From assembly GCA_036768485.1 (NCBI GenBank), contig JAVLUZ010000341.1, positions 1,330,329 through 1,394,328 of the forward strand: DNA of 64,000 nucleotides, given 5' to 3'. A program made the position numbers and the translations under genes. Every line of letters starts with the position of its first letter. Within the stretch, counting starts at the first letter, position 1. Shown here in pieces: positions 15,001-23,269 of the stretch. A model generated the notes under the pieces. That model was not told the DNA's origin, ran no database searches, and saw nothing but the letters and a program-made list of their open reading frames with translations. The DNA is from Mermis nigrescens (taxonomy: Eukaryota; Nematoda; Enoplea; Mermithida; Mermithidae).

Positions 15001-15344
15001 GAAGAAGTGAATAGAATTTTAGAATATTTTTCACTTTTCCATTGGGTGGAAATGCTTGCGAAATCTAGTTCGTTATTGTTAAAATCTTCGCAGTTCTCTA
15101 AAACTAACTGCAAAACGTTTAAAACATTAAAGCATACTATCTAAGAATCTAATGTTTTAGTGGTTTCTTGAAAGAAACTAAAAGTAAAAAAATTATCTCC
15201 GAGCTTTAAAAATCAGTAGTTAGCACACGTACCGGGATGGATAAAGAATAATGGAGCTTCTGAATTGCCATGTGCCGTAGTTGCAAGAATCAGTAATATT
15301 ATCAAATGTGTATAAATTATACGAGCGTTCATTCTCCAAGCCAT
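1..15344 (-). CDS. Sema-2a: Class-2 (secreted) semaphorin gene, 14 exons, 3' end outside window
   Basis: Secreted axon-guidance and morphogenesis ligand of the semaphorin family; class-2 members signal through plexins. I assembled it by eye from splice sites. Coding exons on the minus strand: 15344-15233, 14022-13941, 13878-13821, 12823-12755, 11298-11194, 10475-10385, 9373-9209, 8538-8417, 6770-6662, 5211-4994, 4218-3999, 3419-3298, 3121-2952, 942-729. Lengths sum to 1857 nt (619 codons) and every junction phase agrees. Order: signal peptide (about residues 1-26), Sema domain (about 40-495) with [43 protein letters not shown] and FKEQ...W.PV...VP.PRPGQC, PSI domain (about 510-548) and the start of an Ig domain. 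A Sema-PSI-Ig order without a membrane segment so far is class 2 (fly Sema-2, worm MAB-20). Introns carry many small transposons. The second half of the Ig domain and the stop codon lie outside the window. Confidence 0.93.
425..645. repeat. Dispersed short repeat (family R3) with poly-G tracts
   Basis: Shares order and sequence with 32090-32310 and, partly, 4480-4560: GAAATTT-like start, GGCCATTTTTAGGGG, TTCCAATT and ACCAACTT.GGGTGGGGA.CCCC. It contains runs of about 13 and 10 G. Probably a non-coding miniature transposon; ends not defined. Confidence 0.6.
729..942 (-). CDS. Sema-2a: Semaphorin exon 14: first half of Ig domain
   Basis: Acceptor gttcatttcag, donor AAT|gtaagc. It encodes [16 protein letters not shown] (first Ig cysteine), then [10 protein letters not shown] (core Trp) and [14 protein letters not shown], closely following the C2-type Ig fold of class-2 semaphorins. 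The second Ig cysteine is not in this exon, so at least one more exon must follow. Confidence 0.9.
1021..1184. mobile_element. hAT-like MITE (family Q, ACATGGGC ends)
   Basis: A 164-bp element inside the semaphorin intron between exons 13 and 14, flanked by the exact 8-bp duplication GGTTCAGA (1013-1020 and 1185-1192). Ends are of the ACAGATGGGC...CCCATGTAT type shared with other family Q copies. An 8-bp duplication is the hAT signature. No coding capacity. Confidence 0.8.
1407..2023. mobile_element. Probable hAT-like element, diverged
   Basis: The right end reads AATCCTAGATCCGCCACTG, matching the inverted end of the element at 26006-26201. The left boundary (near GGGGCGAATGTAAGGGG) is uncertain. 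Candidate duplication GACTAATG/TACTAACG matches at 6 of 8 bases. Confidence 0.4.
2092..2729. mobile_element. TIR element about 640 bp
   Basis: Arms of about 80-90 bp are inverted copies: CCACCTAACT, TATAACT.CG.T and TTGAATGATTTT.TTGGAC appear at 2100-2180 and, reversed, at 2620-2727. No transposase frame. It sits in the semaphorin intron between exons 13 and 14. Confidence 0.65.
2761..2926. mobile_element. Palindromic MITE (family T, TAGTCTGTTTCAC ends)
   Basis: Nearly the whole element is an inverted repeat: TTTCACATAAGTTTGGGCAT at the left, its mirror before GACTA at the right, and CCGACGGATTGCGAT facing ATCGCAATCTGTCGG. TA dinucleotides flank it, as for Tc1/mariner-type MITEs. It lies 26 bp beyond semaphorin exon 13. 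Confidence 0.85.
2952..3121 (-). CDS. Sema-2a: Semaphorin exon 13: end of Sema domain and PSI domain
   Basis: Acceptor aaatttgcag, donor CAATA|gtgaga (phase 2). It encodes [20 protein letters not shown], then the cysteine-rich PSI module [18 protein letters not shown]. The 'C..C..DPYC.W' pattern is diagnostic of plexin-semaphorin-integrin domains. Confidence 0.94.
3298..3419 (-). CDS. Sema-2a: Semaphorin exon 12
   Basis: Acceptor tttatttag, donor GAA|gtaagc. It encodes [11 protein letters not shown] and [20 protein letters not shown], the last Sema blade ('GRIYKIV...S.LL...... PI..M.I'). Phase 1 in, phase 0 out. Confidence 0.93.
3999..4218 (-). CDS. Sema-2a: Semaphorin exon 11, GC donor
   Basis: Acceptor gcgttccag. 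It encodes [20 protein letters not shown], then LMDTAI and [13 protein letters not shown]. The only donor that keeps frame and phase is ACAG|gcaagc, a GC-AG intron. It joins exon 12 to give T-T-D-K-G, equivalent to the conserved 'GT(D)DGR' strand. Without splicing the frame stops at TGA five codons later. Confidence 0.9.
4994..5211 (-). CDS. Sema-2a: Semaphorin exon 10
   Basis: Acceptor tttattacag, donor CAG|gtaata. It encodes [20 protein letters not shown], then [13 protein letters not shown] and [17 protein letters not shown], matching 'FTT..NG..GSAVC.F....I...F.G.FKEQ....W.PV....VP.PRPG'. Confidence 0.96.
5780..6135. repeat. Direct repeats: TTTGTACATGTACAAAGA blocks and TTCTAAATGCAAT array
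   Basis: The block TTTGTACATGTACAAAGA followed by .GGTCCC.AAAGTCTTT occurs at about 5780-5823 and 6089-6124. Between them the 14-bp unit TTTCTAAATGCAAT is repeated about five times (5998-6075). All lie in the semaphorin intron between exons 9 and 10. Confidence 0.75.
6662..6770 (-). CDS. Sema-2a: Semaphorin exon 9
   Basis: Acceptor gtctccag, donor ATAC|gtgagc. It encodes [20 protein letters not shown] and YFDEI, the 'W.T(F/Y)LKARLNCS.(P/S)G.FPFYF(N/D)EIQ' block. It joins the next exon in phase to restore the Gln. An N-C-S sequon is present. Confidence 0.96.
7685..7875. repeat. AT-rich simple sequence
   Basis: Low-complexity GATAATGA/AATAAT-type sequence in the semaphorin intron between exons 8 and 9. 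The rest of 6900-8400 is AT-rich intron with nothing recognised. Confidence 0.7.
8417..8538 (-). CDS. Sema-2a: Semaphorin exon 8
   Basis: Acceptor gctattcag, donor AAG|gtagac. It encodes [20 protein letters not shown] followed by [20 protein letters not shown], nearly identical to the insect and worm consensus in this most conserved part of the Sema domain. Confidence 0.97.
9209..9373 (-). CDS. Sema-2a: Semaphorin exon 7
   Basis: Acceptor atgttttcag, donor AATG|gtaaaa. It encodes [20 protein letters not shown] and [13 protein letters not shown]. These are the 'LYSGTVADF...D.VIYR' and 'LRT...DSKWLN' signatures of the Sema domain. Confidence 0.95.
9523..9712. mobile_element. Family P MITE, partial
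   Basis: Shares CAGACAT.CAC, TAGGAAATTTTCT.GGG, CTTGAAATTGACCAG and CTGACTGA.CCC with full family P copies. It lacks the middle of the 3' half. Confidence 0.6.
9993..10268. mobile_element. Family P MITE (ATGCACGTGGGGG type)
   Basis: Carries the family order ATGCACGTGGGGG, GGGAAATTTTCTCGGGAAA, ATTGACCAGAAACTGTGTAA, TTTTGAGG.CATTTTG.CCC and GGCTGACCCCCC. Non-coding; in the semaphorin intron between exons 6 and 7. Confidence 0.75.
10385..10475 (-). CDS. Sema-2a: Semaphorin exon 6
   Basis: Acceptor ttattgcag, donor GTTG|gtaagc. It encodes [20 protein letters not shown], equivalent to 'G.A.CP.DP..NSTA.YV' of semaphorins, with an N-x-T sequon. Phase 0 in, phase 1 out. Confidence 0.92.
11194..11298 (-). 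CDS. Sema-2a: Semaphorin exon 5
   Basis: Acceptor atttatttag, donor CAG|gttatt. It encodes [11 protein letters not shown] and the family hallmark [16 protein letters not shown] (usually 'LYVCGTNAF.P'). Phase 0 at both ends. Confidence 0.92.
11692..11857. mobile_element. Family Q hAT-like MITE, reverse copy
   Basis: Runs from CAATACATGGGCAGC to CTTATGTGTG with internal CCCAGAATT/AATTCTGGGGG blocks of family Q. It sits in the semaphorin intron between exons 4 and 5. The target duplication is not clean. Confidence 0.6.
12755..12823 (-). CDS. Sema-2a: Semaphorin exon 4
   Basis: A 69-nt exon between tggtttcag and CAA|gtaggg. It encodes [20 protein letters not shown] and REQ, matching the semaphorin stretch 'EPT...V.SC..KGK' that precedes the conserved C-x-N-x-I-R-V segment. 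Phase 0 at both ends. Confidence 0.87.
13821..13878 (-). CDS. Sema-2a: Semaphorin exon 3
   Basis: A 58-nt exon, acceptor tatctttcag, donor CGA|gtatgt. It completes the Met of GAM and encodes [25 protein letters not shown] contains an N-glycosylation sequon (NDT). Phase 2 in, phase 0 out. Confidence 0.87.
13941..14022 (-). CDS. Sema-2a: Semaphorin exon 2
   Basis: Acceptor accaacag, donor AT|gtgaga. It encodes the first Sema strands, [16 protein letters not shown], ending in SVYVGAM, the conserved 'LYVGA' blade edge. Phase 1 in, phase 2 out, matching its neighbours. Confidence 0.88.
14130..14334. mobile_element. Family P MITE, 5'-truncated
   Basis: Contains GCGCTTGAAATTAAGCAGAA, TTTTAACGCTATTTTAGC, GCTGACCCCC and the terminal GTGCACCTATG of family P. 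In the semaphorin intron between exons 1 and 2. Confidence 0.65.
15233..15344 (-). CDS. Sema-2a: Semaphorin exon 1: start codon and signal peptide
   Basis: Starts [10 protein letters not shown], followed by the hydrophobic run [15 protein letters not shown], a textbook signal peptide with likely cleavage after A-H-G. An in-frame TAG lies upstream, so this ATG is the first available. It ends in phase 1 at CCCG|gtacgt. A plausible acceptor (ttatcctag, ending at 15378) sits 5' of the ATG, so a non-coding upstream exon or trans-spliced leader is possible. Confidence 0.85.
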
Positions 15345-15925
15345 TGTTTTTGCAAATGTGAATCCGACTTTGCTGGGCTAGGATAATGAATTCCACTTTG
15401 TGGTGTAAAGTAATAGAGTTAATGGTCAGACTCAAGTCCGTTTCATCAGTGAATTCTGCTTCATTAAGTTATAACATCGAAATCTGTTCTATGCTAAACT
15501 TCCAGCGAAATTCTGCGCTAGACAAGTGCGTCCTTCCGATCCCAAGCCAATATGAAATTTTGCCCTTTATAATCGCATAGCTGAAATTGTGAATGAAAAA
15601 TTTTAAACGATATTTGTGGTTTAGATTCATAGCTTGGCCATATTGAACTACTTTTAAGTAAAGTTTTTTAGTAGGCTTGGACAATATGCTTTGCCTTTCG
15701 ACAAATTTCATTCGACAGTGAGCATAGCACAGAAAACCATGTCACTGTCAATATCATTAGGGCAAAATTATAACACATGCACAAAAAGAACGAATTAGAT
15801 TCAATTTTGAAATACGCTGTTAAAAAAGTTAAACAATGTTTTGTGGATATATTATTTTTAATAAAATTCAATTATAAACACTACTAAATAAAAAATATTC
15901 TAGGAATGAAAAAATATTCTAGGTA

Positions 15926-16308
15926 TTACTGGCCGGGTCCATATCCAGGATTCGGCCAACGGGGGAGGGGGGCGGACCCAACCTGAATTAGTCTATAACT
16001 CGGGAAATTCGTCGTGATAGCTAAAACAATCGCATTTTTCGACGTTTTTCGACATGTTCTATCCATTAAGATCATAAAATTCGAAGTTTTCGGAAAAAAA
16101 TTTTTTATATCCAAAAGGCTATAAAAGAATGTCATTTTTTAATCGTGTTTTGCGCCAATACTATGTAAAAATTTCACATCTTGGAAAATTTGAAGATTTT
16201 ACATCAAAGACATACAATTTTCCCACCTTTTCCTGCATAATCTTACCTTTCAAAATTTTTTCGGTTAAGGGAGGCCGCCCCCAACCCCCTGAATACAGCC
16301 CTGCAACT
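15926..16308. mobile_element. TIR element with CAGGGCTGTATTCAGG-like ends
   Basis: The left end GGCCGGGTCCATATCCAGGA and the inverted right end (GCAGGGCTGTATTCAGGGGG on the other strand) are diverged inverted repeats flanking AT-rich filler with no coding frame. hAT-like ends. 16310-18160 holds only AT-rich sequence, a partial family Q end near 17545-17580 and nothing else I can name. Confidence 0.45.
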
Positions 16309-18168
16309 GAGTATGTTAAACGAAGTCTATTCAACAAGTTCAGAATTGCATAGCTTTTTTGTACTTCCCTGATTCTGACAGCAATCCAACGGAGCGTTTT
16401 TTATTAGTTGTATTTTTCGCCTTTTTTAGCTATAAAATTCTTCGAAAGCGCAAAACAGATTCAGATATAAGGAGTATTTATCAATTGCAAATTAATGCTC
16501 TATAATAGCAAAAACATGATTCTGTTCAGTAAAGTTCTTCAGTATCACATGTGAAACTTTCAACCTATTCAAAATGATTATTTTGTGTACCTAAATGAAA
16601 CCGCAACTATGTAAATAGGCCCGGACGAGCAAACATAACAAATTATGCGAAACCGTTTTTACAGGACAAAAAAGAGAAAAATACGAGATAATAATCAATG
16701 ATCTTAAGGCCTCGATGATACGAAAACGTAAATGTATCCATCGAACTCCTCTTCAAAAAAATTAGACGCGATCTAATTTAGATATAGCGAAAAGGCGAAG
16801 CAAACAAAGAGGAAATTGGTCGCATCTGAGCTTAATATGTAGGTACCTACGCAAAAAAACATCTCTCAGAAAGTGACGAAGTTATTTTCACGAGATAAAA
16901 ATTCTTAATACTTTTTGGGACACTTTAAGAAAAAATAGCTTTCATTGAGGCCATGTCGGAGTATTTGAAAAAAAATCCATAGCATTCTTCCGACGTAGAC
17001 GCTGACACTGCGGATTAGTAGTAATTCGCTGAATACGAATCTTTTTTATGGCCTTTTATAACATAAGCATAGTATATCGAATTTTCGAGCGCTTGAGTGC
17101 AAATTCAGCTACATTTAGCACATATCAGACCGAAACAGTGAACGCGACAAATTCAAATGACGAGAATAAAGATAACACATTTCATAAGCTTGAAGATAAA
17201 TTTGGCAATTTACAATTCATCGCGCTGTAAACAGTCCGACTGGCGAAATACGCATTAACCGAAAAATTTAGCGAGGATTGGAAAATTTGGTTATCAATCA
17301 GTCGGTGATTTTTTCACGCTTCACTAGAACGTAAAATCGTGTTCGCAAGCGTCGAGTGCAGTTCTATGCAGAGGTTTGAGCAAATGCATCGTGGTATGCA
17401 AAATAAATTTACAGATTGCAATAATAAACAAATCATGGAATTCTGAGGCTGTTTTCATACTAATGAACGAAGAAAACTCTGCGGAGGTCAGTCAAATCAT
17501 AAAATTCTGGGCTTTATAGTTATCTGCGCGGGTTTTTTAAATTCTGGGGGCTGCGACCCCGCCCCCACGCCCATGTGTGACCACATCCTTGGTCTTAGAG
17601 TCGTCTCCGACAATGCGTGATATTGAGCTGCAAAAGTAACGATTTTAGATAAATAATTGTTAATTGATTTTGATTTTAAGTTTCTATTTTAATTTTTTAT
17701 TTCAATCTGTAGAAAACAGCATTCGACGTTTCAATATAAGTTAAGATCTTATTTCGAATAAGCTTGGGCTGCTAGCATCTAACTAAAATTTTCGTTTTAC
17801 TCGTGTTAAAAATTTCTTTTTCTGAAATTTTATCCGGAAGTTTATTCACAATACGATTTGGGTCGCAAGTTTAGGATTTATGTGTACGTTTCTCGTAAAG
17901 ATACATCATATGACCACTACTGTTGCCCTTGTTAGAGGCCGGAATTCGACTTCTCGCTAACGAATACCGAATCAGTGAGTAAAGTGTGTTTAGATAACTT
18001 GACAGTTGCACTTCGTTTTGAGTCGCAGAAAACAAAAGCAAAACAACTGGTGCTCATGACTCACGATTTTTGCAATGATAACCTCGATTCAATGTGGCCC
18101 AAAAACCGGTAAAATTTAGAATGTTTTGCGCGTACTTCTGCCAACGCAAGCCGTCCGAATCGCATCTA

Positions 18169-18335
18169 TAGTCTGTTTCACATAAGTTTGAGCATAAATT
18201 TTTAGTAATTTTTCCGAAAGTAAGCCGACGGATTTCGATAATTATATATTAAATCAATGCTATAATCGCAATCTGTCGGTTTATTGTCAGACATAGTTTT
18301 TAAAATTTATGCCCAAACGTGTGTGAAACAGACTG
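18169..18335. mobile_element. Palindromic MITE, family T
   Basis: TAGTCTGTTTCACATAAGTT at the left is mirrored by GTGTGTGAAACAGACTG at the right, with the same central AGCCGACGGATT.CGATAAT and mirror as at 2761-2926. Confidence 0.85.
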
Positions 18336-18499
18336 CAAACGCAGTTCGTCTTGTGATTCAGTCACCTTCAAAAAACTATAAAACTAGATCGAAATACGAA
18401 ATATGCTTAATAAATTGAGATAAAATCTTAGAAATCGGGTAATAACACTTCATAAAGAGCTTAGTAAATCGTTTGATGATTGGATTGATAAATACGGCG

Positions 18500-19250
18500 A
18501 GATAGCAAGTTAATCGGGAATTTAGCCATTCGTTGTAAGGTTAGAGGTGCGAATTGGAGCCCAAAACGCTAATAAACACGCACATGTGTAAATCACCAAA
18601 GAATTAAGCTTATGATAATGCAGACTGGCTCTATTTTTGGGCCGCGTAAGCAAGTGCGTAAGCCTCGCTAGCAATTACGCCACGACGAGAAACAGTTTAT
18701 CGATTAAGAAGACCGTTATATAGCGCTCGTCTGATAAAACTGGAGCCAAAATTGAATCTTTTTTCCTCTAATATTCCAGCCTCGTTTGCGTATGACAGAA
18801 GAAGAAGCCGGGATTAGGCGCTCGAGGCGGTATTTGCTGAGGTCCGGCCGACCGGCAGACGGGAAATCCGCTTCCAAATCAACGCAGGCAGATAATCAAA
18901 TCAAATTCGGGGCTTATTGCCACTGATGAACACTTACTCGGTCTCATTTTGTGCGTAATGCGCGGCCAAATTACGGTAGACATTGAACTGTGTTGCGTTA
19001 GAAGTGTCAAAAATGTTAATAATGATATAGCGGGCGAAACTGGTTTCGTTTGAATTCGTGATAATAATAACGTTGCGGCTGGGTTAAGAAAATTATAGGC
19101 CGATTTTCTCCAAATTTTATGCGCGTTTGATTCGCACGGGTGCGCAGTAGCGAAAGGAGAATTACGTGCGGTAAAGATAATAAATAAGGTTTTGAAAGTT
19201 GATGAACCTTGAAATTTGGGAATGATCATTAATAATTACATTTCATGCAT
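18500..19250 (-). promoter_or_regulatory. GC-richer island, possible semaphorin promoter and 5' leader
   Basis: This stretch is clearly richer in G+C than its surroundings and has no known repeat. On the minus strand a strong donor (ACCGA|gtaagtg, exon end at 18938) follows a short ATG-containing segment. It could be a leader exon joined to the acceptor 5' of semaphorin exon 1. On the plus strand it also holds an exon-like segment (see separate entry). GATA-like motifs and TTATCGATTA occur within it. The role is inferred from position and composition only. Confidence 0.3.
18781..18842 (+). CDS. Exon-like open segment, unrecognised
   Basis: A good acceptor (cctctaatattccag) is followed by an open frame reading PRLRMTEEEAGIRRSRRYLL before GAG|gtccgg. 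G+C is high and codon use looks coding, but no relatives are recognised. The frame stays open to a TGA near 18930. It could equally be regulatory DNA in the same island. Confidence 0.2.
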
Positions 19251-19349
19251 ACTTCAGCCGCGAGCGAAATAATCATTAGGAAAAAAATCGACGCAATTTA
19301 CTTGATAAATCGGAAATTTAGCTTAGTCGGAATTCGAAGACAGCCTCTA

Positions 19350-19669
19350 TAGTCTGTTTCACCAAACTTTAGGCATAAATTATAAGAATTTTTATCGACA
19401 TTAAGCCGACAGATTACGGAAATGATATATCAGACCAATGCAATTGTCGCCACACATGGGCTTGAGGGAGGGGGTTTGTACTCCCAGGACTGGAAACCCT
19501 CCAGATTACTGTAGACTCCCCAGAATTCTATTTTACCAATATTTTTGGCAATTTTCCCCATCCTGACCCTGCCCCCAGAATTTCCTTGCTGCCCATGTAT
19601 TATTGTCGCACTGCCAGCTTATTCCGGTGATAGCTTTCGAGGATTAGGGACGTTGTGTGAAAGAGACTA
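19350..19669. mobile_element. Family T MITE interrupted by a family Q insertion
   Basis: The two halves of a family T element (TAGTCTGTTTCACC... and ...TGTGTGAAAGAGACTA) are separated by a 151-bp family Q element at 19451-19601. Confidence 0.8.
19451..19601. mobile_element. Family Q hAT-like MITE nested in family T
   Basis: Starts CACACATGGGC and ends GCCCATGTATT, flanked by an exact 8-bp duplication ATTGTCGC (19443-19450 and 19602-19609). Confidence 0.88.
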
Positions 19670-19711
19670 TGGGTCTAAATTCATCCTAGCATAAATAGAC
19701 ACGTTTTCATT

Positions 19712-19960
19712 ACCAGACATGCATAGTGGGCATTTCGGGGGTATTAGACTCTCAGGATAGAAAAGTGAGGAATTTTCTAGTCTAATAATGAAAATCGAAG
19801 ATCTGTTACAAAAGTGCTCGAAATTGACCAGAAACTGTCAATTATAATATTTTTGGGTATTTCAGCATTTACATCGGTTTCTGATACCATTTTGGCCGAA
19901 AAACTATCTGACTGACCTCACCCAGACCTGCTGACCCCCACCGAAATTTCCGCTCAAATT
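19712..19960. mobile_element. Family P MITE
   Basis: Starts CAGACATGCATAGTGGG. It shares TTGACCAGAAACTGT, CATTTTGGCC.AAAA and CTGACC with the family. Diverged. Confidence 0.65.
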
Positions 19961-20283
19961 TGAATCGCATAGATACTCAATTAAATTAACATTAGATATT
20001 GATTTAATTGCCTGTTCCCAAATTTTATTTATAAAGCACTTTACTTACTTTATTCTCTCATTAGTAGTTGACCTAAATCCCCATTGAGTAATAACAGCAC
20101 CAAAATCCTGTTATGCCTTCTCAGCGAAGAAAATTGTTTTCCGCACAACGTAACACGTAGGCACATACATTTAAAAAGTAAAGTCACAATGTCTTACTAA
20201 GTATATTTAGAAACAGGATGAACTCAATGAAGTTAAAAAAATAACGACCAAGGAACGCCGCAAAGTCTTCTTTATTTTTTCAG

Positions 20284-20412
20284 TTGCTACATTTATCATC
20301 CAGTGACACTGTTGAAGTTAAAATGAATGAATTTGAGTCTTTTAAGCGACTGTCTTTATGCGCATGTGGTGGCACGATTCGCAGCTCTGAAACTTCGCAG
20401 CTGAATCAATAA
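20284..20412 (+). CDS. Possible 3'-terminal exon, unrecognised protein
   Basis: A polypyrimidine acceptor (ctttattttttcag) leads into 42 open codons ending at TAA, immediately followed by AATAAA. The peptide includes SSSDTVEVKMNEFESFKRLS and CACGGTIRSS. The set of acceptor, frame, stop and polyadenylation signal is what a last exon looks like. I could not find convincing upstream exons and do not recognise the protein. Confidence 0.3.
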   Translation: MLHLSSSDTVEVKMNEFESFKRLSLCACGGTIRSSETSQLNQ

Positions 20413-20445
20413 CAAATAAAAATTAAGTGTTCATCGGGTGTTAAC

Positions 20446-20474
20446 AATAGAATGAAATAGAATAGAATAGAACA
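20446..20474. repeat. (AATAG)n microsatellite
   Basis: About five imperfect AATAG units. Confidence 0.7.
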
Positions 20475-20496
20475 GGTCTGTAGTTGTAAGTGAGTG

Positions 20497-20607
20497 ATGA
20501 ATGACACCGAGTCAATTGTTCCCATCTGCCGCGCACACGATGAACTGGACATTTTGGAATGGTTTGCACGCATAATCGAAAAACCATTTTTTCCTTCTCA
20601 AAAATAA
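20497..20607 (+). CDS. Short ORF, 36 codons, unrecognised
   Basis: An ATG-to-TAA frame beginning MNDTESIVPICRAHDELDIL and continuing EWFARIIEKPF. An in-frame TGA lies just upstream. The composition looks coding but the length is within chance expectation, and no splice context is obvious. Confidence 0.15.
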   Translation: MNDTESIVPICRAHDELDILEWFARIIEKPFFPSQK

Positions 20608-21222
20608 TAGACACTTGACCACCGCTACAGTAGAGAAGTGCGGATTTATTTATGAACTACCTATTGCTATGGTTCCTAAAGTGCAATCTATTGCATTTGA
20701 CCCGCATCTACGTTAAGAACATGAGATGTGTGAAATGGAAACCAAACAAAAGAATTGTCGATGAACCGGTCAACGAACCAGATTTTACACCTTAGGCTAG
20801 TTGACCTCAACGTAGCCTGTCATACAGGCGAAATAGTACTTCGGATCCTTTCGAATTTCGGTAAGCCGCTTTATGCGAAATGCGAAAAGTTTCGAGTCAC
20901 AAGCAGAATAGATTGGTAGCCAGATTTATCAGATTTGTCTTTTAGTAATCGAAAATCAATGGTGAACTGAAAATACCAACCGATCGGAATACTTTTGGTT
21001 GCGGCAATACCAAATTCAGCATTGGCCAAGATTATCCTGTACTATATGCGGTAGCGATTCGCTCTAAGTTTACTTTTCTGATTAGAAAACAATTTGTTTT
21101 CCAAAGGTTGTCTATTCTGTTTACGTTGAAGGATGCAAGATGACAAATTTGCACCATGCGAACGAGCAAAATGTGCCTAATTTTCTGGATATTCGCTCAA
21201 GGAAGTCAGGACCCCTCTCGTG

Positions 21223-21508
21223 ATCAGACGTGCATGTGGGGGGGGGGGTGGGGGGTTGAGCTCCAAAACAGAAAAACGGGAAATTTTTTGGGAAAAATAA
21301 GGCAAAACGAAACCAAAAAATGATTGAAAATTTAAAACTTTTTTGTTAAACGCTTAAAAATTGACCAGAAACTATGGAACGACGTAGTTTAAACGCTAGC
21401 TTAGCATTTATGTCGACTTTTGAGGTCATTTTGGTCCAAAAATTCAATTTTTGACTCCCCCTTTAAGCAGCTGCCCCCTTCCCCCAGATGGGCCATGCTA
21501 TTCATATA
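21223..21508. mobile_element. Family P MITE with long G tract
   Basis: CAGACGTGCATG is followed by an interrupted run of G, then GGGAAATTTTTT.GGGAAAA, TTGACCAGAAACTATG, TTTTGAGGTCATTTTGG and GGGCCATGCT. Confidence 0.7.
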
Positions 21509-21789
21509 GAATTTGGAAATCTAGAAATGCACAGAATGGTTTTGTGGATTATCCCAGTCTGGGAAAAGTGAGGGAGAGCTTGTAGCTAAAAATGCCTAAT
21601 TGGTTAAGTATTAAAAAAGCATTAAAAGCACCTTAGTTGACAGTTTGCGGTCTACTTCAGCGCTTTTGCAAAAATGTTATTAATCATTCTTTTTTGGCCT
21701 TAATTTTTACATCTACCTAGGAGCTTTTCTCATTGTCCTTGTGGTCTAGTAAATTACAGACTCCCATATTCATGTCCCTTCCTATACCA

Positions 21790-22045
21790 CACCCTTATGG
21801 GGGTCAGCCGCTTTCACTATAGGTAGCCAGAATGTTTCTATGAGTCGAAATGGCCTCAGACTGAATGCTAAATATAAAACCTATATTACGAGTAATTTAC
21901 ACTTTCTGGTTAATTTCAAGCGCTTTTGCAGAAATTTTTATATTTTTATCTTTTTTTGGCCTTCATTTTGATATTTCCACAGAAAATCCTATTTTTATAT
22001 TATGGAGCTCTAATCTCCCTAAACCCCCGCGTGCATTTCTGGTAA
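21790..22045. mobile_element. Family P MITE, reverse orientation
   Basis: Reads on the opposite strand: GGGGGTCAGCCG, CACTATAGGTAGCCA, TTTCTGGTTAATTTCAAGCG and CCCCCGCGTGCATTTCTG are the mirror of family P blocks. Confidence 0.6.
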
Positions 22046-22349
22046 TGCGAGCTGACAATTGGGATTAAAAACAACTGTTAATTAAAAAAATTTACAGTTG
22101 ACCTACAGTTTTGCTTTTACGATTGGCCAACAAAATCAAGACCGATACACTCAATGTTCATTATTTTGCGAGGCTTGTGACATGCTATAGGACGGCTTTG
22201 GGGGACATGGGATCGGCTGTTTCACACTGATCTGCAAAGTATGCGAGATGAAGAGGCTTATTTTTGCAATAGAACTACCTTTTTGTATGAAATTAAAGTT
22301 CATGGTTTCGGGCGCAAAAACGTAGCGATTCCTGGAGATTGACCCATTT

Positions 22350-22698
22350 TTATTTTAAATTTAAAACTTTCGGCGCTTTGTGACTAATTTTTGTAAATAT
22401 AATTTTAAATACACTTACATTTAATCACTTCTAGTCTTCTTCTGTCAAAATGACTATAATTTTGTGGCTCAACTCAACTTTCAACATTTTCATTACTTTT
22501 CACACAAAATTTTCAGAAAATTTGAAAACTATTCTTTAAAACCTTGCAATGAAGGGATTCTAAATAAAATTAAACACTTTTGAATGGCTAAAACGATATT
22601 TCACTGCATGAATATCTAATTTTTTCAAAGTATTTTCGCTTATATGGGGTAAGTTCGGAACTGCTCTCCCCTTACGGAAACCTGGATCTGCTACTGCA
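22350..22698. mobile_element. Probable hAT-like element end
   Basis: The right end TTACGGAAACCTGGATCTGC resembles the GATCTAGGATTTTCC inverted end seen at 26006 and 2005-2023. Left end not found. No coding frame. Confidence 0.3.
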
Positions 22699-22798
22699 TT
22701 TGATACATATTATATACATGCATGAATATCTACAAAGAACGGAAGAAGTCGACTAAATAGTATTGTCGGTCACCCAAAGATGTCGGTCACTCGTTACT

Positions 22799-23261
22799 CA
22801 GGCACGTAGCTGGCCTTTTGAATTTGGGGGGGACTAAAATTTTAAAGTCAGATATCTCATGAACTTGAAACCGGCAAAAGTAATGGTGTTTTTTGATCGT
22901 TCCTCAGCGAACTCTACGTACTGGAGCAGAAGAATGTACAGAAAATTCAAAATAATCTAACATGATTTTGATCACATCCAAAAATACGTTGTATACAATG
23001 GTCACGCAAATGATTTCTTATCATTTGACCTAGCTGAAAAATTGTTTAACTTGTTTTGTAAACAATCAATCTGGCGTAAAGCGCCCGAAAATTTTGGGCT
23101 TAATAGTTCAGGAGTGTGCTAGAATTTATTCTGACGACCTTTCAAATGCGCTCCAGAAGTTTCAACTCTTTCCTTCGGGGCACCCTTGTAAAAAATATTC
23201 ATCTTTCCAAAATTTTGTGGGGACGAGTCCATCCTCTATCCACCCCACAGCTACGCGCCTG
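22799..23261. mobile_element. Non-autonomous hAT-like element, 463 bp
   Basis: Ends CAGGCACGTAGCTGG and CCACAGCTACGCGCCTG are inverted repeats. The flanks TCGTTACT/ACGTTACT form an 8-bp duplication with 7 of 8 matches. A related right end lies at 59790-59824. Confidence 0.75.
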
Positions 23262-23269
23262 ACGTTACT

